64,000 bases of DNA from Eutrophomonas brisbanensis. GTDB taxonomy: Bacteria; Pseudomonadota; Gammaproteobacteria; Burkholderiales; Eutrophovitaceae. Made by a program: the position numbers and the translations under genes. Numbering within the stretch: position 1 is the stretch's first letter; every line of letters begins with the position of its first letter. The DNA lies in NCBI GenBank assembly GCA_038141705.1, contig JAYQIQ010000004.1, positions 682,001 to 746,000 of the forward strand, read 5' to 3'. Under the pieces are notes generated by a model that saw only the letters and a list, made by a program, of their open reading frames with translations, was not told the origin of the DNA and made no database searches. This document shows positions 26,860 to 38,356 of this stretch, in pieces.

Positions 26860-27952
26860 CTTTCGATTTAACCGCTTGAAAAATGCCGAAATAGTGCCCG
26901 TTCTGAAAAAGAACAACAAACAAACCAGAAGCGCGACCATGCCGTGGGGTAACGCTAGACCGGTAATGGGTGTAGCTTTGGCCGCTCGCGACCCTGACCT
27001 CATAAATACCCAAGGTATTTTGATATACAAAGAAAACTAATATTGCATTCGCGATTGCAAACGTTCTCTTTGATCGCACCCCACGATGAGCTAGCGGGAT
27101 AGACAAAAAGGCGAGCAAACAAAGGCTCAAAGGGTAGCCCGAGCGAGTTATTAACTCTGCCGCAGCCTCAGCATCACCCTCCCTCATTTTTTGAATCAAA
27201 AAACTAGTCTCCTCTGACCCATAGGGAATGAAGTTTTGGATTGAAGAACCCGCGTTAACTCGAATTCCCTGTTCACGAAACGATGTGACATCAATCTCTT
27301 GAGTTACTTCATCAAGCTCGTAACTTCTACCGTCTTCAAGAACAACATAGGTTCCAGATTGATTAGTCCTTTGGGTTCCCCGAGGTGCGGAGGTGACTGA
27401 TTTCCTGTCACCCTTTTGCGAAAACACAAAAACCCCATTCAATGATCCAGCCTTAGGGATACCCTCGACATAAAAAACCCTGCTGCCATCACTTGATCCT
27501 ATAAACTCACCACTCGAAAGAATCGAGATATCCTCTTTGCTCTCTATTTCTTCCTTCAGCATGTATCGCTTGCCGTCAGCCCAAGGAGCCAAAACAAAAC
27601 TTAAAGTTGACGTTAAAACAATTGCTGGTAATAAAAAATTAACTGTTGGCAAAAACCATGAGTGGATTGCTCTTCCACTTGTCTGCCAGATAAGCATCTC
27701 AGAGTCTTTATACATCCTCATTAGGCAGATGGTTATGCCGAGAAAAACTGATAGATTCAATAGAGTCGGTGAATATTTTAAAGTGGAGTAAGCCAAAAAA
27801 GAAAGGATCGAAGAAGCAGGAATAGCGCCCGAGGCTGCATGACCGAGGTACCGAACTAGTAGTGTTACAGCCGCTATCGCTAACACTGAAGCAAAAATCA
27901 TAAGCGCTCCAATGGTATATTCTTTCATGACAGATTTAATAAATATCTTCAT
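26860..27952 (-). CDS. lptF: LPS export system permease LptF (frameshifted, no stop before lptG)
   Basis: The protein starts MKIFIKSVMKEYTIGALM and has the LptF plan: N-terminal helices, the LptB-contact region MRMYKDSEMLIWQTSG, a periplasmic domain and C-terminal helices. Near 27010 one T appears missing; adding it gives LGIFMRSGSRAAKATPITG, which continues to the last helix (MVALLVCLLFFFRTG). After this correction the frame passes FKRLNRK straight into the lptG ATG with no stop codon. A stop (TAA) exists in a third frame near 26872. So either a second small indel hides the stop or the two genes are fused. Divergent from pepA. Confidence 0.9.
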
Positions 27953-28018
27953 TTTTTAACGGGTCCGACACATACAATACATGCGATGGCAGATGTCCAG
28001 CGCCAAGAGGAAAACTGA

Positions 28019-29510
28019 ATGAACTTTAGCATATCTTCTGAAGTCCCCGAACTCAAAAAAGGGCGTTGCCTTTTGATAGGTGTTTTTCAAGATGTGGCCA
28101 CACCAAACGATAAAACCTGTCTACCAAAGAAGGTGAAACAGATACTCAATACCGCAGCATCTGAAGCGAGCTTTAATGGTGATGTCGGAAAAAGTATAGC
28201 GGTTCACTCCACGCCAGAAACCCAAGGGTGCTCAATCATACTTTTTGGCCTTGGCCGGAAAGATGAGATTTCAAAAAAAGTCATACATCGCCGCGATCAA
28301 TCATGGAATTGATTCGATACAAGGCATAAATCTAAAGAAATACACTTGATGCTTCCCGAGCTACAGATCCCCAGCACTCGGGAAGGTTGGAAAACGCAGC
28401 AACTCGCCCTTTTACTAAAGCTGAAATCGTATAGGTTCGAGTTAGTTAAAAATGTCGCACCTAAAACCTATCCCACTCGCAACAAGAAACTTATTCTCAA
28501 TATCGCAGGGCGCATTGGCTCCAGCGAGGCCAGGAACGTGAGAATAGGGGATGCGATTGGAGAAGGTTGCAACTTGGCACGCGACCTTGGTAACCTTCCT
28601 CCAAATATTTGCACCCCCACCTATTTAGCAGCATACTGCGATCGATATTGGAAAAAATTTCAAATTTCGGACCCGGGTATTTAATGAGGGGCAACTAAAA
28701 AATCTGGGAATGGATACATTTCTGGCAGTATCAAAAGGTAGCGCCGAGCCAGCAAAATTCATCGAAATGATCTATACCGGCGCCTCACAAAATAAACGGC
28801 CAATTGTACTTATTGGGAAAGGAGTTACATTTGACAGTGGGGGATATCCATTCAAGCCTTCCTCCGGTATGGATGAAATGAAATACGATATGTCTGGAGC
28901 TGGTAGCGTTTTGGGCACCCTCCTCGCAATTTCTAAGCTAAAACCTCCAGTCAATGTTGTAGGACTGATCCCAGCGGTAGAGAATATGCCTGGAGGTAAA
29001 GCCACTCGCCCTGGTGATATTGTTAGAACCAAATCGGGACAGACAGTTGAAATTTTGAACACGGATGCAGAGGGTCGGCTTATCTTATGTGATGCGCTTA
29101 CATATGCCGAAAAATTTAACCCTAGCGCTGTGATAGACGTTGCGACTCTAACAGGCGCATGTGTAGTCGCCCTCGGTAAAATTGCTACCGGCCTATTCTC
29201 TAACAGTGATGAGCTAGCTGAGGAGCTTAGTGATGCCGGAGAAAATAGCTGGGACAGAGTTTGGCGTATGCCTGTATGGGATGAGTATCAACGACAGTTG
29301 AAAAGTAATTTCGCTGATATGGCGAATATCGGCGGACGCGAAGCAGGGAGCGTAACGGCAGCATGCTTTTTATCCAGATTTGCTACTAAATTTCCCTGGG
29401 CCCATTTAGATATCGCTGGCACTGCCTGGAATTCTGGAGCAAACAAAGGGTCCACGGGACGGCCTGTACCGCTCCTTTGCGAATTCATATTATCGCGGTG
29501 TGGCTTTTAA
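28019..29510 (+). CDS. pepA: Leucyl aminopeptidase PepA (three frameshifts)
   Basis: The parts together match a 497-residue M17 aminopeptidase. The N-terminal domain runs to FGLGRKDEISKK; the linker region contains GCNLARDLGNLPPNICTPTY; the catalytic domain has GKGVTFDSGGYPFKPSSGMD, KYDMSGAG and the signature NTDAEGRLIL. Breaks lie near 28275 (A run), 28345 and 28680; each is bridged by a one-base change. PepA cleaves N-terminal residues and can also bind DNA in some bacteria. It precedes holC, the common pepA-holC-valS order. Confidence 0.9.
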
Positions 29511-29535
29511 ATATGAAAAAACTTTGGATTGCTGA

Positions 29536-29943
29536 GTGACTGAGGTTATTTTCTACACGGGCGTTAATGACAAATTTGCATGGCTTGCTAAGCCATCACA
29601 AAACATTCTAGCTCGCAAGAAAACTGCGGTCCTGTTAGTGGCTGAGAGTGATCGCAGTCTAGTAATTGAAAAACTATGGACTCACACCGATATTTCATTC
29701 ATCGGTAATTGTGAAGACGAACTAGATTCGAATCGACGATTAATATTAGGCCCTCCGCTAGGCCTTAAAGACAGGGAGGTGTATATCAACATTAGCGAAG
29801 ACATCCCGCTCGACTTTAGCTGCTGGAAATACCTTTTAGAATATGTCCCCGAAGAAACGTTTAGCAGGGGGGCTGCAAGAAAAAAATATAAGTGGTACCA
29901 AGAGCGAGGCTACCCTTTAAAAACCTTGACCCGCAAAGCCTAA
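29536..29943 (+). CDS. holC: DNA polymerase III chi subunit
   Basis: The 135-residue protein begins (GTG start) with the chi-family pattern TEVIFYTGVNDKFAWLAK and has AVLLVAESDRS and the Trp-containing region of the SSB-binding fold. Chi links the clamp loader to SSB at the replication fork. The order pepA-holC-valS is conserved in proteobacteria. Intact. Confidence 0.88.
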   Translation: MTEVIFYTGVNDKFAWLAKPSQNILARKKTAVLLVAESDRSLVIEKLWTHTDISFIGNCEDELDSNRRLILGPPLGLKDREVYINISEDIPLDFSCWKYLLEYVPEETFSRGAARKKYKWYQERGYPLKTLTRKA

Positions 29944-30069
29944 CCTACTCGACAAAAATTACTTTTGGATGATCCGTATCGAAAAAGCATTATGGATCGT
30001 GTTAGCATGTCTTCCCCGTTGTGCGTCCACTCTGTAACTTACAAATCTTTGCGCCTTACTCGTTGAAAA

Positions 30070-32913
30070 ATGGAATTAAGAAAAACTTTTGAACCTAGTG
30101 AAATAGAAGAAAAGTGGTACCAATTTTGGGAAACTAATAATCTTTTTGATAGTGAAAAGAGCCTGAAAAATACCTCGCGAGAAACCTCTAAGGCACCATA
30201 CTGTATCCAACTACCCCCGCCAAACGTGACTGGGACGCTCCATATGGGGCATGCATTTCAACAAACCCTGATGGATTGCTTAATTCGATATCACCGTATG
30301 GATGGCAAAGACACCAATTGGATTGTTGGGACCGATCACGCGGGTATTGCCACCCAAATAGTCGTGGAACGTCAACTTAGCACGGCTGGGATAGACAGAA
30401 AAAGTTAGGTCGGCATGACTTTATAGAAAAAGTTTGGGACTGGAAAGAAGAGTCGGGATCAACCATCACCAAACAAATGAGGAGAATTGGCGCATCAGCT
30501 AATTGGAATTTCGCATCATGTGATGGACACAATGCTGGCTATTTTACGATGGACAAAAATATGTCCAACGCAGTCACAGAAGTGTTCCTCAGATTGTACG
30601 AGCAAGGACTTATCTACAAAGGCAACAGGCTCGTAAATTGGGACCCGAAGCTATGCACTGCAGTATCGGATCTGGAGGTTGAAAATACCGAGACTGATGG
30701 CTCTATTTGGGAGATACGGTATTCCTCCAAGAATGAGGATGACTTCAGTTTAGTGGTTGCCACCACCAGGCCAGAGACAATGCTCGGAGACGTTGCTATC
30801 GCTGTGCATCCGGATGACACGCGGTATACCAAATTTATCGGAAAATTAGTCCGCATACCACTCACCGATAGATACATACCGGTTATACAGGATGAGTATG
30901 TCGATCCAGAATTTGGAACTGGCTGTGTAAAGATCACACCCGCTCATGACTTCAACGACTTTGAGGTAGGTCAGCGCCATCAGCTGACACCGATAAACAT
31001 CTTGGAGCCAGATGGCACCATAAACAGAAATGCTCCTGAGAAATACCGAGGGCTCGATAGATTTGTAGCTAGAAAATTAATTTTGGCTGATCTAGAACAG
31101 TCCAGTGAACTGATCGGAGTAAAACCGCACAAGCTAAAGATTCCCAAGTCCGGTCGAACGGGAGAGATCGTCGAGCCGCTCTTGACTGATCAGTGGTTTG
31201 TGAAGACCGAGCCTCTAGCAAAGCGTGCGCTCAAAGTTGTTCCGATGGAGAAATAAAGTTCTATCCAGAACACTGGACATCTACCTATAACCATTGGTTA
31301 GAGAACATTCAAGACTGGTGTATCTCGAGGCAGTTGTGGTGGGGCCATAGAATTCCAGCTTGGTACGGGGGTAAACGGCGAGATATTTGTTGCTAGGATG
31401 AAGAGCAAGCCAGGAAGCAGGCTGAGCTCGCTGGATATTTCGGCGAACTTAAACAAGATGAAGACGTATTGGACACTTGGTTCTCATCCGCGTTGGTACC
31501 TTTCACAACCCTTGGTTGGCCAAAAAACACATCAGACCTCAAAAAATATCTTCCGTCATCGGTCTTAGTAACTGGATTCGACATCATATTCTTCTGGGTC
31601 GCCAGAATGATCATGATGACCTTACATTTCACTGACAAAGTACCTTTCCAACATGTCTATATCAATGCGCTCGTCAGAGATGCAGATGGGCAAAAAATGT
31701 CAAAGTCGAAAGGCAATACCCTCGACCCGTTAGATCTTATAGACGGCATAAAAATTGAAAACCTGATCGAAAAGTCCACCCAGGGACTTATGAAGGACGA
31801 GCACAAACAAAAAATAGAAAAATACCTCAAGAAAAATTTTTCATCGGGTCTCCCAGCGTTTGGGACAGATGCCCTGCGCTTTACTTTACCTCGCTAGCCA
31901 CATTCTCGAGAACACTCAACTTCGACCTCAACCGATGTGAAGGATATAGAAATTTTTGTAATAAGCTCTGGAACGCACCCGGTTCGTATTAATGCACTGT
32001 GAGGGTCAGGACTGCGGTTTATCGGATCACGCTGCGAAAGAGTGTGGTCCCGGTGCTTACCTTGAGTTTTCTCAAGCTGATCGGTGGATATCCAACGAGA
32101 TAGATAGAACAATCTCAACCATAAGAAAAGGGCTAGACGAGTATCGGTTTGATTTAGCTGCGAATGCGCTATACCGCCTGGTTTGGGATGAATACTGCGA
32201 CTGGTACCTCGAAATAGCCAAAGTACAGCTGACAAATGGATCTGATTCTCAAAAGCGAGCCACACGTAGAACGCTGATTCGACAACTTGACCTGATACTC
32301 AAGCTCGCACATCCATTTATCCCATTTATCACTGAAGAACTTTGGCAACCAGTCTCAAAGATTCTAGATGCCACGAGTCGTAGCATCATGCTTGAGCAGT
32401 ATCCAGAGTCTGGCCGAAAGAGTATCGACGAACAAGCAGACAATCAAATTGTAACCTTAAAGGAAATGGTTACTGCCTCACGTATTCTTCGATCACGTAT
32501 GCGGGTTAGTCCTTCCGAACGCGTGCCACTAGTCATTTCAGGTGACCGGACACTTTCAGAGGATATGTGTGAATTAATACGAGCCTTAGGAAAGTTCAGT
32601 GAGTGCAAGAGTCGTTCAGGAAGAGGAATTCCCGAAAGATACCTCAACAGAACTGGCCGCCGGTTACCGACTAACCTTAGAAATCCAGATTGACAAAGAG
32701 GCTGAACTTAGACTGGTGAATGATCAGATCGCCAAAGCAAAGCAAAATCTAGATAGAGAAAATGCAAAATTGAAAAATCAAGGTTTTGTAGCCAAGGCGC
32801 CAAGGGAGGTAGTCGAGGAAGTTAAAATGAGAGTTATCGATCTTGAGAAAAAATATAGAAGAACTAAATCAGTCTTTGGAAACACTATCCAACAATTGAA
32901 CAAGAACTCTTAG
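30070..32913 (+). CDS. valS: Valyl-tRNA synthetase (about seven frame changes)
   Basis: The fragments together span a normal 948-codon class I synthetase. Landmarks in order are PPPNVTGTLHMGHA with the HIGH-type HMGH, the editing domain with VVATTRPETMLGD, CISRQLWWGHRIPAWYG, the catalytic region VLDTWFSSALVPF and VTGFDIIFFWVARM, DGQKMSKSKGN with KMSKS, the anticodon-binding domain, and a C-terminal coiled coil (EIQIDKEAELRLVND). Frame changes lie near 30400, 31245, 31385-31395 (probably a compensating pair), 31885, 31985 and 32600. Most fit one missing base. This gene is essential, so sequencing error is the simplest explanation. Confidence 0.92.
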
Positions 32914-32929
32914 AAAAGGTAGAAATAAA

Positions 32930-32956
32930 AAAAGAGGCGCCTATGGCGCCTCTTTT
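32930..32956. terminator. Bidirectional rho-independent terminator between valS and the porin gene
   Basis: Arms AAAAGAGGCGCC (32930-32941) and GGCGCCTCTTTT (32945-32956) are perfectly complementary with a three-base loop. The A/T ends provide a T run for both directions, and it lies between two convergent genes. This is the clearest intrinsic terminator in the window. Confidence 0.92.
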
Positions 32957-32983
32957 CAGATCCGAAACTAAATAGCTAAGCTA

Positions 32984-34072
32984 TTAGTATACGTATCTCA
33001 TACCGAGCAATAGGTTCTCGGTGTCTGCCTTGGTTTGGGTTCTGTCGAAATCAGAATCAACGCTGCGGCTGTTGAACTGAATGTACATTTTGGTGTTAGC
33101 ACTTGCGTCGTGCATGTATCCAATGTCCCAACCTGAGTAGCCAGAGTTAGCTTGTGAGGTGCCGTTCTCGCGACGATCACTTTGTCCTGACAAGTTAGCA
33201 ATGAATCTACCAGAAGCAGTAGGCATGGTGACGTTGATATGTCGACCAGCTTGCTTGTAGGCAGTAGCAGCAGAAGCGTCTGTGTACTCAACTGAAGAAA
33301 TAGTACCAGCTACAGAAACTACCCCAGCGTCATACGTAAAGCTGAATCGGTTGAAGTCCATTTGTCGCCAGCAACACTACCGTAGTCAGAGTGTGAGCCC
33401 ATACCAGCGCTAAGCTTAAGAGCGCCAGTGTTGTAAAGAACGTTGAACTCTGTTCCCTGGTGATCAGCAGTAGCAGAAGCGGTATCCGCCCTCTACGTGT
33501 CCGATGTTCAAGGTTACACCGTTCATGTCGTTACTGGTCCACTCAACTGCCTCTGAAACACGTGCAGTGTAGCCAGTCTGACCGGTAGATGCTGCACCAG
33601 TGTAAACCTGCGTAATTGCAAGAGCGTCACCACCAAGCTGGTAGTTAGCATCCCAACCATTTCGGAGAATTGCCTCAAGCTCGTTCAAAAGCTCGTGGGT
33701 ACCGAAAGTGATCTTACCGAAAGAACCGGTCAAACCGATGAATGAGTTACGGTTCTGGATACCGGTAGCAGTTTGTTTCTCAGCACCGCTGTAAGTATCA
33801 GCAGCTGCGTTGTTACCCTGACCACCAGCTTCAGCACCACGAGCGGTCATTGAGAATGAACCGATCAAGCCAAGACCGTTTCCAAGATCATCGCTGTAGT
33901 TAAAGTTAATCATGTTTGAACCAGCGTCTTCAAGCCAACAGAGCTAACGTCAGCTGAATCGTTAGTTGAAGTCAATAGCGTAGTCCTGGTAGATAAATGT
34001 AGATAATTCAGCTGCGGTTGCGCTAGTTGCGAAAGCTCCTGCAACTGCAGCAGCGATTGCTACTTTTTTCAT
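32984..34072 (-). CDS. Gram-negative porin, trimeric OmpC-like family (about four frameshifts)
   Basis: The start is MKKVAIAAAVAGAFATSATA, a clear signal peptide, followed by AELSTFIYQDYAI. Later parts in other frames read STNDSADVSSVGLK, NMINFNYSDDLGNGLGLIGSF, RNSFIGLTGSFGKITFGTHE, FNVLYNTGALKLSAGMG and the final strand LLLGMRYVY, ending in an aromatic residue as beta-barrels do. RNSFIGLTGSFG is the typical porin motif of betaproteobacteria. Breaks lie near 33970, 33925, 33478 and 33362. Corrected length is about 362 residues. Codons look highly biased, as expected for an abundant protein. Shine-Dalgarno is GGAAA before the ATG. Confidence 0.88.
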
Positions 34073-34090
34073 ATTAATTTCCTTTTTTAA

Positions 34091-34104
34091 TTGATTTTAA
34101 TCAA
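34091..34104 (-). promoter_or_regulatory. FNR/Anr-type box in the porin leader
   Basis: TTGATTTTAATCAA matches the FNR consensus TTGAT-N4-ATCAA at all ten defined positions. It lies 19-32 bases before the porin ATG, so it is probably within or next to the 5' untranslated region, which suggests repression rather than activation. A second site with one perfect half (CTTATTTTAATCAA) lies near 34330-34343. No fnr gene is in the window. Confidence 0.45.
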
Positions 34105-34270
34105 ACTCATTCAAAACAAAACACTCGTACGAACTGCTCTGTAATGCCTTTGTTTGAAACTCCCAACACCAACCCGAAAACGCCGAATTTAGTGCTAGCA
34201 GGTATCCAGATTCTGCCAAAAAACAACAAAACCCGATAACAATTCCTCAAAAAACTCATAAATAACTGGG

Positions 34271-34296
34271 ATTTTGTTGGTTTTAAGCAACAAAAT
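34271..34296. repeat. Perfect inverted repeat between trpC and porin
   Basis: Arms ATTTTGTTG (34271-34279) and CAACAAAAT (34288-34296) pair perfectly around an eight-base loop. It is the main structured feature of the roughly 296-base stretch 34073-34368, which otherwise holds AT-rich probable porin promoter sequence, the FNR-type boxes and no gene that I can see. It might end trpC transcription or act as an operator. Confidence 0.5.
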
Positions 34297-34368
34297 TTCC
34301 TGATAATTTCCTAATTTTTATAAATTAACTTATTTTAATCAATAACTTATGTGTATTTTTTGGTTTTT

Positions 34369-35158
34369 TCAGAAGAATAAATCCTTAAGAGCTACCCCAG
34401 GATCTGGTTTCCGCATCATCGACTCACCAACTAAAAACGCGTAGATCGAGTTCTCGACCATAAGCGCCACATCCTCACGGGTTGTTGATACCGCTCTCCG
34501 TTATGACGACCCGCTCCGGGGGATACGCTTGGCGACCAACAATGAAGTCCTGATATCAGTTTCGAAAGTTCGAAGATTTCGGTTATTAATACCAATCAGG
34601 GGTGTTTCTAGCTCCAGTGCGCTCTCGAGCTCCTCTTGAGAATGAACCTCGACCAATACCGCCATACCAAGTCCGCGCGCAACCCGCTCGAGCTCCCGCA
34701 TCTGAGCCGTCTCGAGCGCCGCGACGATTAACAGAATGCAATCAGCCCCATGGCGCGCGCCTCATAGACTTGGTAGGGGTCGATGATAAAGTCCTTGCGT
34801 ATGACCGGAATGGTTGTTTCAGCCTTCACTGCAGTCAGGTATTCGGGTGCGCCCTGAAAAAACTCCCGATCGGTTAAAACGGAGAGGCACGCAGCGCCAG
34901 ATTGCTCATAAGACCTGAGCAATCTTGAACTGGATCGAAATCTTCTCGGATCACGCCCTTACTCGGACTCGCCTTTTTAATCTCTGCGATCACAGCAGGC
35001 TGGGATTTCTCAACTCGGGAACGAAGTGCGTGGACAAAGCCTCGTGTGGGAGGTAGGCTTGAGCACTGCCTCTCCAAATCTGAAAGGGCAACCACCGATC
35101 GCGATTCTTCTATTTCTCGACGCTTGACCGATATGATTTTTTCTAAGATGTCGGACAC
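34369..35158 (-). CDS. trpC: Indole-3-glycerol phosphate synthase (about four frameshifts)
   Basis: The parts give a normal TIM-barrel enzyme of about 263 residues: ILEKIISVKRREIE, PAVIAEIKKASPSKGVI, EQSGAACLSVLTDREFFQG, IPVIRKDFIIDPYQVYEA, LIGINNRNLRTF, ERVVITESGI, and the end FLVGESMMRKPDPGVAL. The stop is at 34369-34371. Frame changes lie near 34905, 34730, 34515 and 34483. TrpC closes the indole ring in tryptophan synthesis. It is the last gene of the trpE-trpG-trpD-trpC order. Confidence 0.9.
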
Positions 35159-35212
35159 TCAACTTCCCTTCTTGCTACACAAATTTAGTAAATACCGCTT
35201 GAGTCTAAATCG

Positions 35213-36250
35213 TTACGTTTGATCAGATTTGAAAGCATTAGTAAACGCAACAAACGCTTCAAACTTGCGCTTTACCGAACCATCGCCAATGAGTCGCTTC
35301 GCGAGATCGACTCCATCCTCTAGTATTGAAGAGATATCCGCGGCATAGATTGCGGCCCCCGCATTCATCGCCAGCGCAGACACTGCAAAGTCATGCTGAC
35401 CACCAACAGCAGCACGGAACATTTCTACCGCGTCCTCCTTCGTCTCTACCCGAATTTTGGATATCTCAAACGGATCCATTCCAAATAAAGACGGAGAGAC
35501 TGAATATTCCGAAATCACACCATCACATAGTTCAGCAATCGAGGTGTTGCCAACTGGTGATATCTCATCCAAACCGTCGTCACCTCGCACGATCAAAGCG
35601 CGCCGCGAACCGAATTTTTTGAGAACCTCTGCTTGAAGTCGCAATAATGCCTTATCAAAAACTCCCATCACCTGGATCTTCGCGTCTGCGGGATTCGTAA
35701 GTGGTCCAAGAATATTGAAAATCGTACGAACACCCAGCTCTTTTCTAACCGGTGCCGCATATTTCATCGCCGCATGATGAGCGGGTGCAAACATAAAACC
35801 AACGCCCACCTCATCGATACACTTCGCGACCTGCTCCGGTGTCAGCGCGATATTCACGCCAAGCGCTTCCAGCACGTCCGCACTCCCAGATGAGCTGGAA
35901 ACCGATCGACCTCCATGTTTTGCAACCCGACCACCAGCCGCCGCGACAACAAAAGCCGCAGCCGTCGAGATATTAAAAGTTTTAACGCCATCCCCACCCG
36001 TGCCACAGGTATCAACAAGAGTTTCTGTTTGGGTCACGGGCACTTTGAGAGAGAACTCCCTCATAACCATTGCTGCCGCGTGTACCTCCTCTACCGTTGG
36101 GCCCTTTACTTGTAGTGCCGTCAGAAATCCAGCGATCTGTAGCTGAGGGAGGGCGCCAGACATAATATCTCTCATCAAACCCAACATATCCTCAGACGAG
36201 AGGTCTTCCCGCGCGTACAGTGCCTCTATTGCTTCTCGTGCATCGATCAA
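35213..36250 (-). CDS. trpD: Anthranilate phosphoribosyltransferase
   Basis: The 345-residue enzyme transfers phosphoribose to anthranilate. The PRPP site VDTCGTGGDGVKTFNIST and KHGGRSVSSSSGSADVLEALG are both present, as is RTIFNILGPLTNPA. It is intact, the only unbroken gene of this trp set. Its start overlaps the trpG stop (ATGA), so translation is coupled. Confidence 0.96.
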   Translation of the reverse strand: MIDAREAIEALYAREDLSSEDMLGLMRDIMSGALPQLQIAGFLTALQVKGPTVEEVHAAAMVMREFSLKVPVTQTETLVDTCGTGGDGVKTFNISTAAAFVVAAAGGRVAKHGGRSVSSSSGSADVLEALGVNIALTPEQVAKCIDEVGVGFMFAPAHHAAMKYAAPVRKELGVRTIFNILGPLTNPADAKIQVMGVFDKALLRLQAEVLKKFGSRRALIVRGDDGLDEISPVGNTSIAELCDGVISEYSVSPSLFGMDPFEISKIRVETKEDAVEMFRAAVGGQHDFAVSALAMNAGAAIYAADISSILEDGVDLAKRLIGDGSVKRKFEAFVAFTNAFKSDQT

Positions 36251-36815
36251 AGCGTGGACTCCAAAAAATTCTTCAGCATCTCATGGCCTCGCTCACTCAA
36301 GAACGACTCTGGGTGAAATTGCACACCCTCTACCAATAGCTCACGATGTCTCACTCCCATAATCTCTCCATCCGCAGTCTCCGCAGTAATCTCCAGACAA
36401 TCAGGCAATGACTCACGGCGAATAGCAAGAGAGTGGTATCTCGTCGCCACCAATGGAGACGGGAGATTTCGAAAACGCCTTGTGACTGGTGCGTAACCTC
36501 CGATGTTTTCCCATGCATCACAGAACGCGCGTGGCTGACGACACCCCCGAATGCTTCACCGATACATTGGTGGCCAAGACAAACCCCAAGAATTGGAATT
36601 TTCCCAGCAAAGTGTTTAATGGCCGAGACCGAGACACCTGCTTCTTTCGGGGAGCATGGGCCTGGGGATATGACAAGCCACTTGGGTGCAAGTGTTTCTA
36701 TCTCGGAAATTTCGATTTTGTCATTTCGAAAAACCTTCACCTCCACCCCTAACTCCCCAAAATATTGGACTAAGTTATAGGTAAAGGAATCATAGTTATC
36801 AATCATCAACAACAT
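36247..36815 (-). CDS. trpG: Anthranilate synthase glutamine amidotransferase component (frameshifted)
   Basis: The protein starts MLLMIDNYDSFTYNLVQYF and has the class I amidotransferase nucleophile motif ILGVCLGHQCIGEAFGG, and in a second frame RYHSLAIRRESLP and the catalytic histidine-glutamate motif VQFHPESFLSERG. The break lies near 36470, where adding one T to GTTTTCG gives GVFRNLPSPLVATRYHSL. Corrected length is about 189 residues. I prefer the ATG at 36815 to the upstream in-frame start because the extra residues (with three lysines) are not conserved. It may also serve folate synthesis (PabA). Confidence 0.92.
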
Positions 36816-36879
36816 GGCTTTTTTCTTTATAGCAATCCCACCCAAGAGAGAATACGAAGATTACTTACGCTCAAATTCA

Positions 36880-38356
36880 TCACTCAATTCGACTATTCAA
36901 ACCAGACTCTGCGATTTCCGCAGCACGAAGAACGGCCTTTGCCTTGTTCTTCGTCTCGATCCATTCATTCTCAGGCACGGAATCGGCGACAACCCCAGCT
37001 CCAGCCTGAACATAGAGCAATCCATCTTTCACGACTGCGGTTCGGATTGCTATGGCGACATCCATATCACCATTAAACCCAAGGTACCCAACCGCCCCGG
37101 CATAAATTCCACGCTTCGAAGGTTCGAGCTCGTCAATAATTTCCATCGCCCGAACTTTAGGCGCTCCAGAAACGGTACCAGCGGGAAAGCTAGCCCTGAG
37201 AACCGAAATAGCATCCTCGCCATCTTTAAGTTTTCCTTCAACGTTCGACACGATATGCATCACGTGAGAGTAGCGCTCAATCACCATCTGATCAGTCACC
37301 CTCACCGTCCCAGTTTCTGCCACACGACCAACATCATTACGCCCCAAGTCCATCAACATCACGTGTTCGGCCCGCTCTTTCGGATCCGCAAGCAATTCCT
37401 CCTCCAGGGCGTTATCCTCTTGCTGATTTTTTCCTCGAGGACGCGTTCCGGCAATCGGCCGCAATGTGACCGTCTCTCCCTCAAGTCGCACCAAGATTTC
37501 TGGTGATGCTCCAACAACATGGAAGTTTCCAAAATTAAACTGGAACATGTAAGGCGAAGGATTCAACGCTCGCAACGAACGATACAAGCGAAAGCGGTGA
37601 AGACTTTAAATGCGCTTTCATACGTTGCGCTAACACCACCTGCATGATGTCGCCATTAACAATATAGTCTTTTGCTTTGGCTACCCAACTCTCAAATGTG
37701 GATTGATCCGTCTCCTCGACGATCTCGCCCAAGTTTATCGAGGACTCATCCGGCACCTCAACTGGACGACGTAATTGGACGAGTAACTCCTCTAAACGTT
37801 TTTGCGCAAACTCCCAAGAACCATCTTCATTTGGATTAGCAAAAACCACAAAGAAAAGTTTTCCAGCAAGGTTGTCATACACCACAACCTCTTTCGATTC
37901 GAGTAGCAATATGTCGGGAGTCCCCAATTCATCGGTTTTTTTGTGAGTGCCGACTCGGCTCTCCACGTAATGAACCGTCTCGTAACCAAAGTATCCGACT
38001 AACCCTCCCAAAAACCTCGGCATATCCTCAGGATAATAGGCATTCGTGCGAGCCTGAATCTCAGCCACCCACGCTAGTGGGTCTTCACAATGTAGATCTT
38101 CGATAACGCGCCCTTCGCGAATCTCCTTACACTGCTTACCGGAAACCTCAAACCAATTTTTGGTGGGAAGCCCGATAAAAGAATAGCGCCCGAATCGCTC
38201 ACCGCCTTGCACAGACTCCAACAAATAAGAATTCGCCTGATTGGCAAACTTCAGGTAAACAGAGAGCGGCGTATCAAGATCCGCAAATGCTTGCAGAACA
38301 ACGGGGACCGCGTTGTACCCCTGCTTCCCAAGCTTTAAAAATTCTTCCTTTTTCAC
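36880..38356 (-). CDS. trpE: Anthranilate synthase component I (frameshifted)
   Basis: The N-terminal part has SYLLESVQGGERFGRYSFIG with the tryptophan-binding LLES motif, so feedback inhibition is likely. The C-terminal chorismate-binding part, in another frame, has RPIAGTRPRGKN, HVMLMDLGRNDVGRVAETG, FPAGTVSGAPKVRAMEII and YAGAVGYLGFNGDMD. The break lies near 37590 in the region SSPLSLYRSLRALNP. Corrected length is about 492 residues. The usual betaproteobacterial rpe-gph-trpE order is kept. Confidence 0.94.

Noticed and set aside
36814..37506. A 230-codon open frame on the plus strand
   Set aside because: It is antisense to the conserved chorismate-binding part of trpE and has no family resemblance or ribosome binding site.
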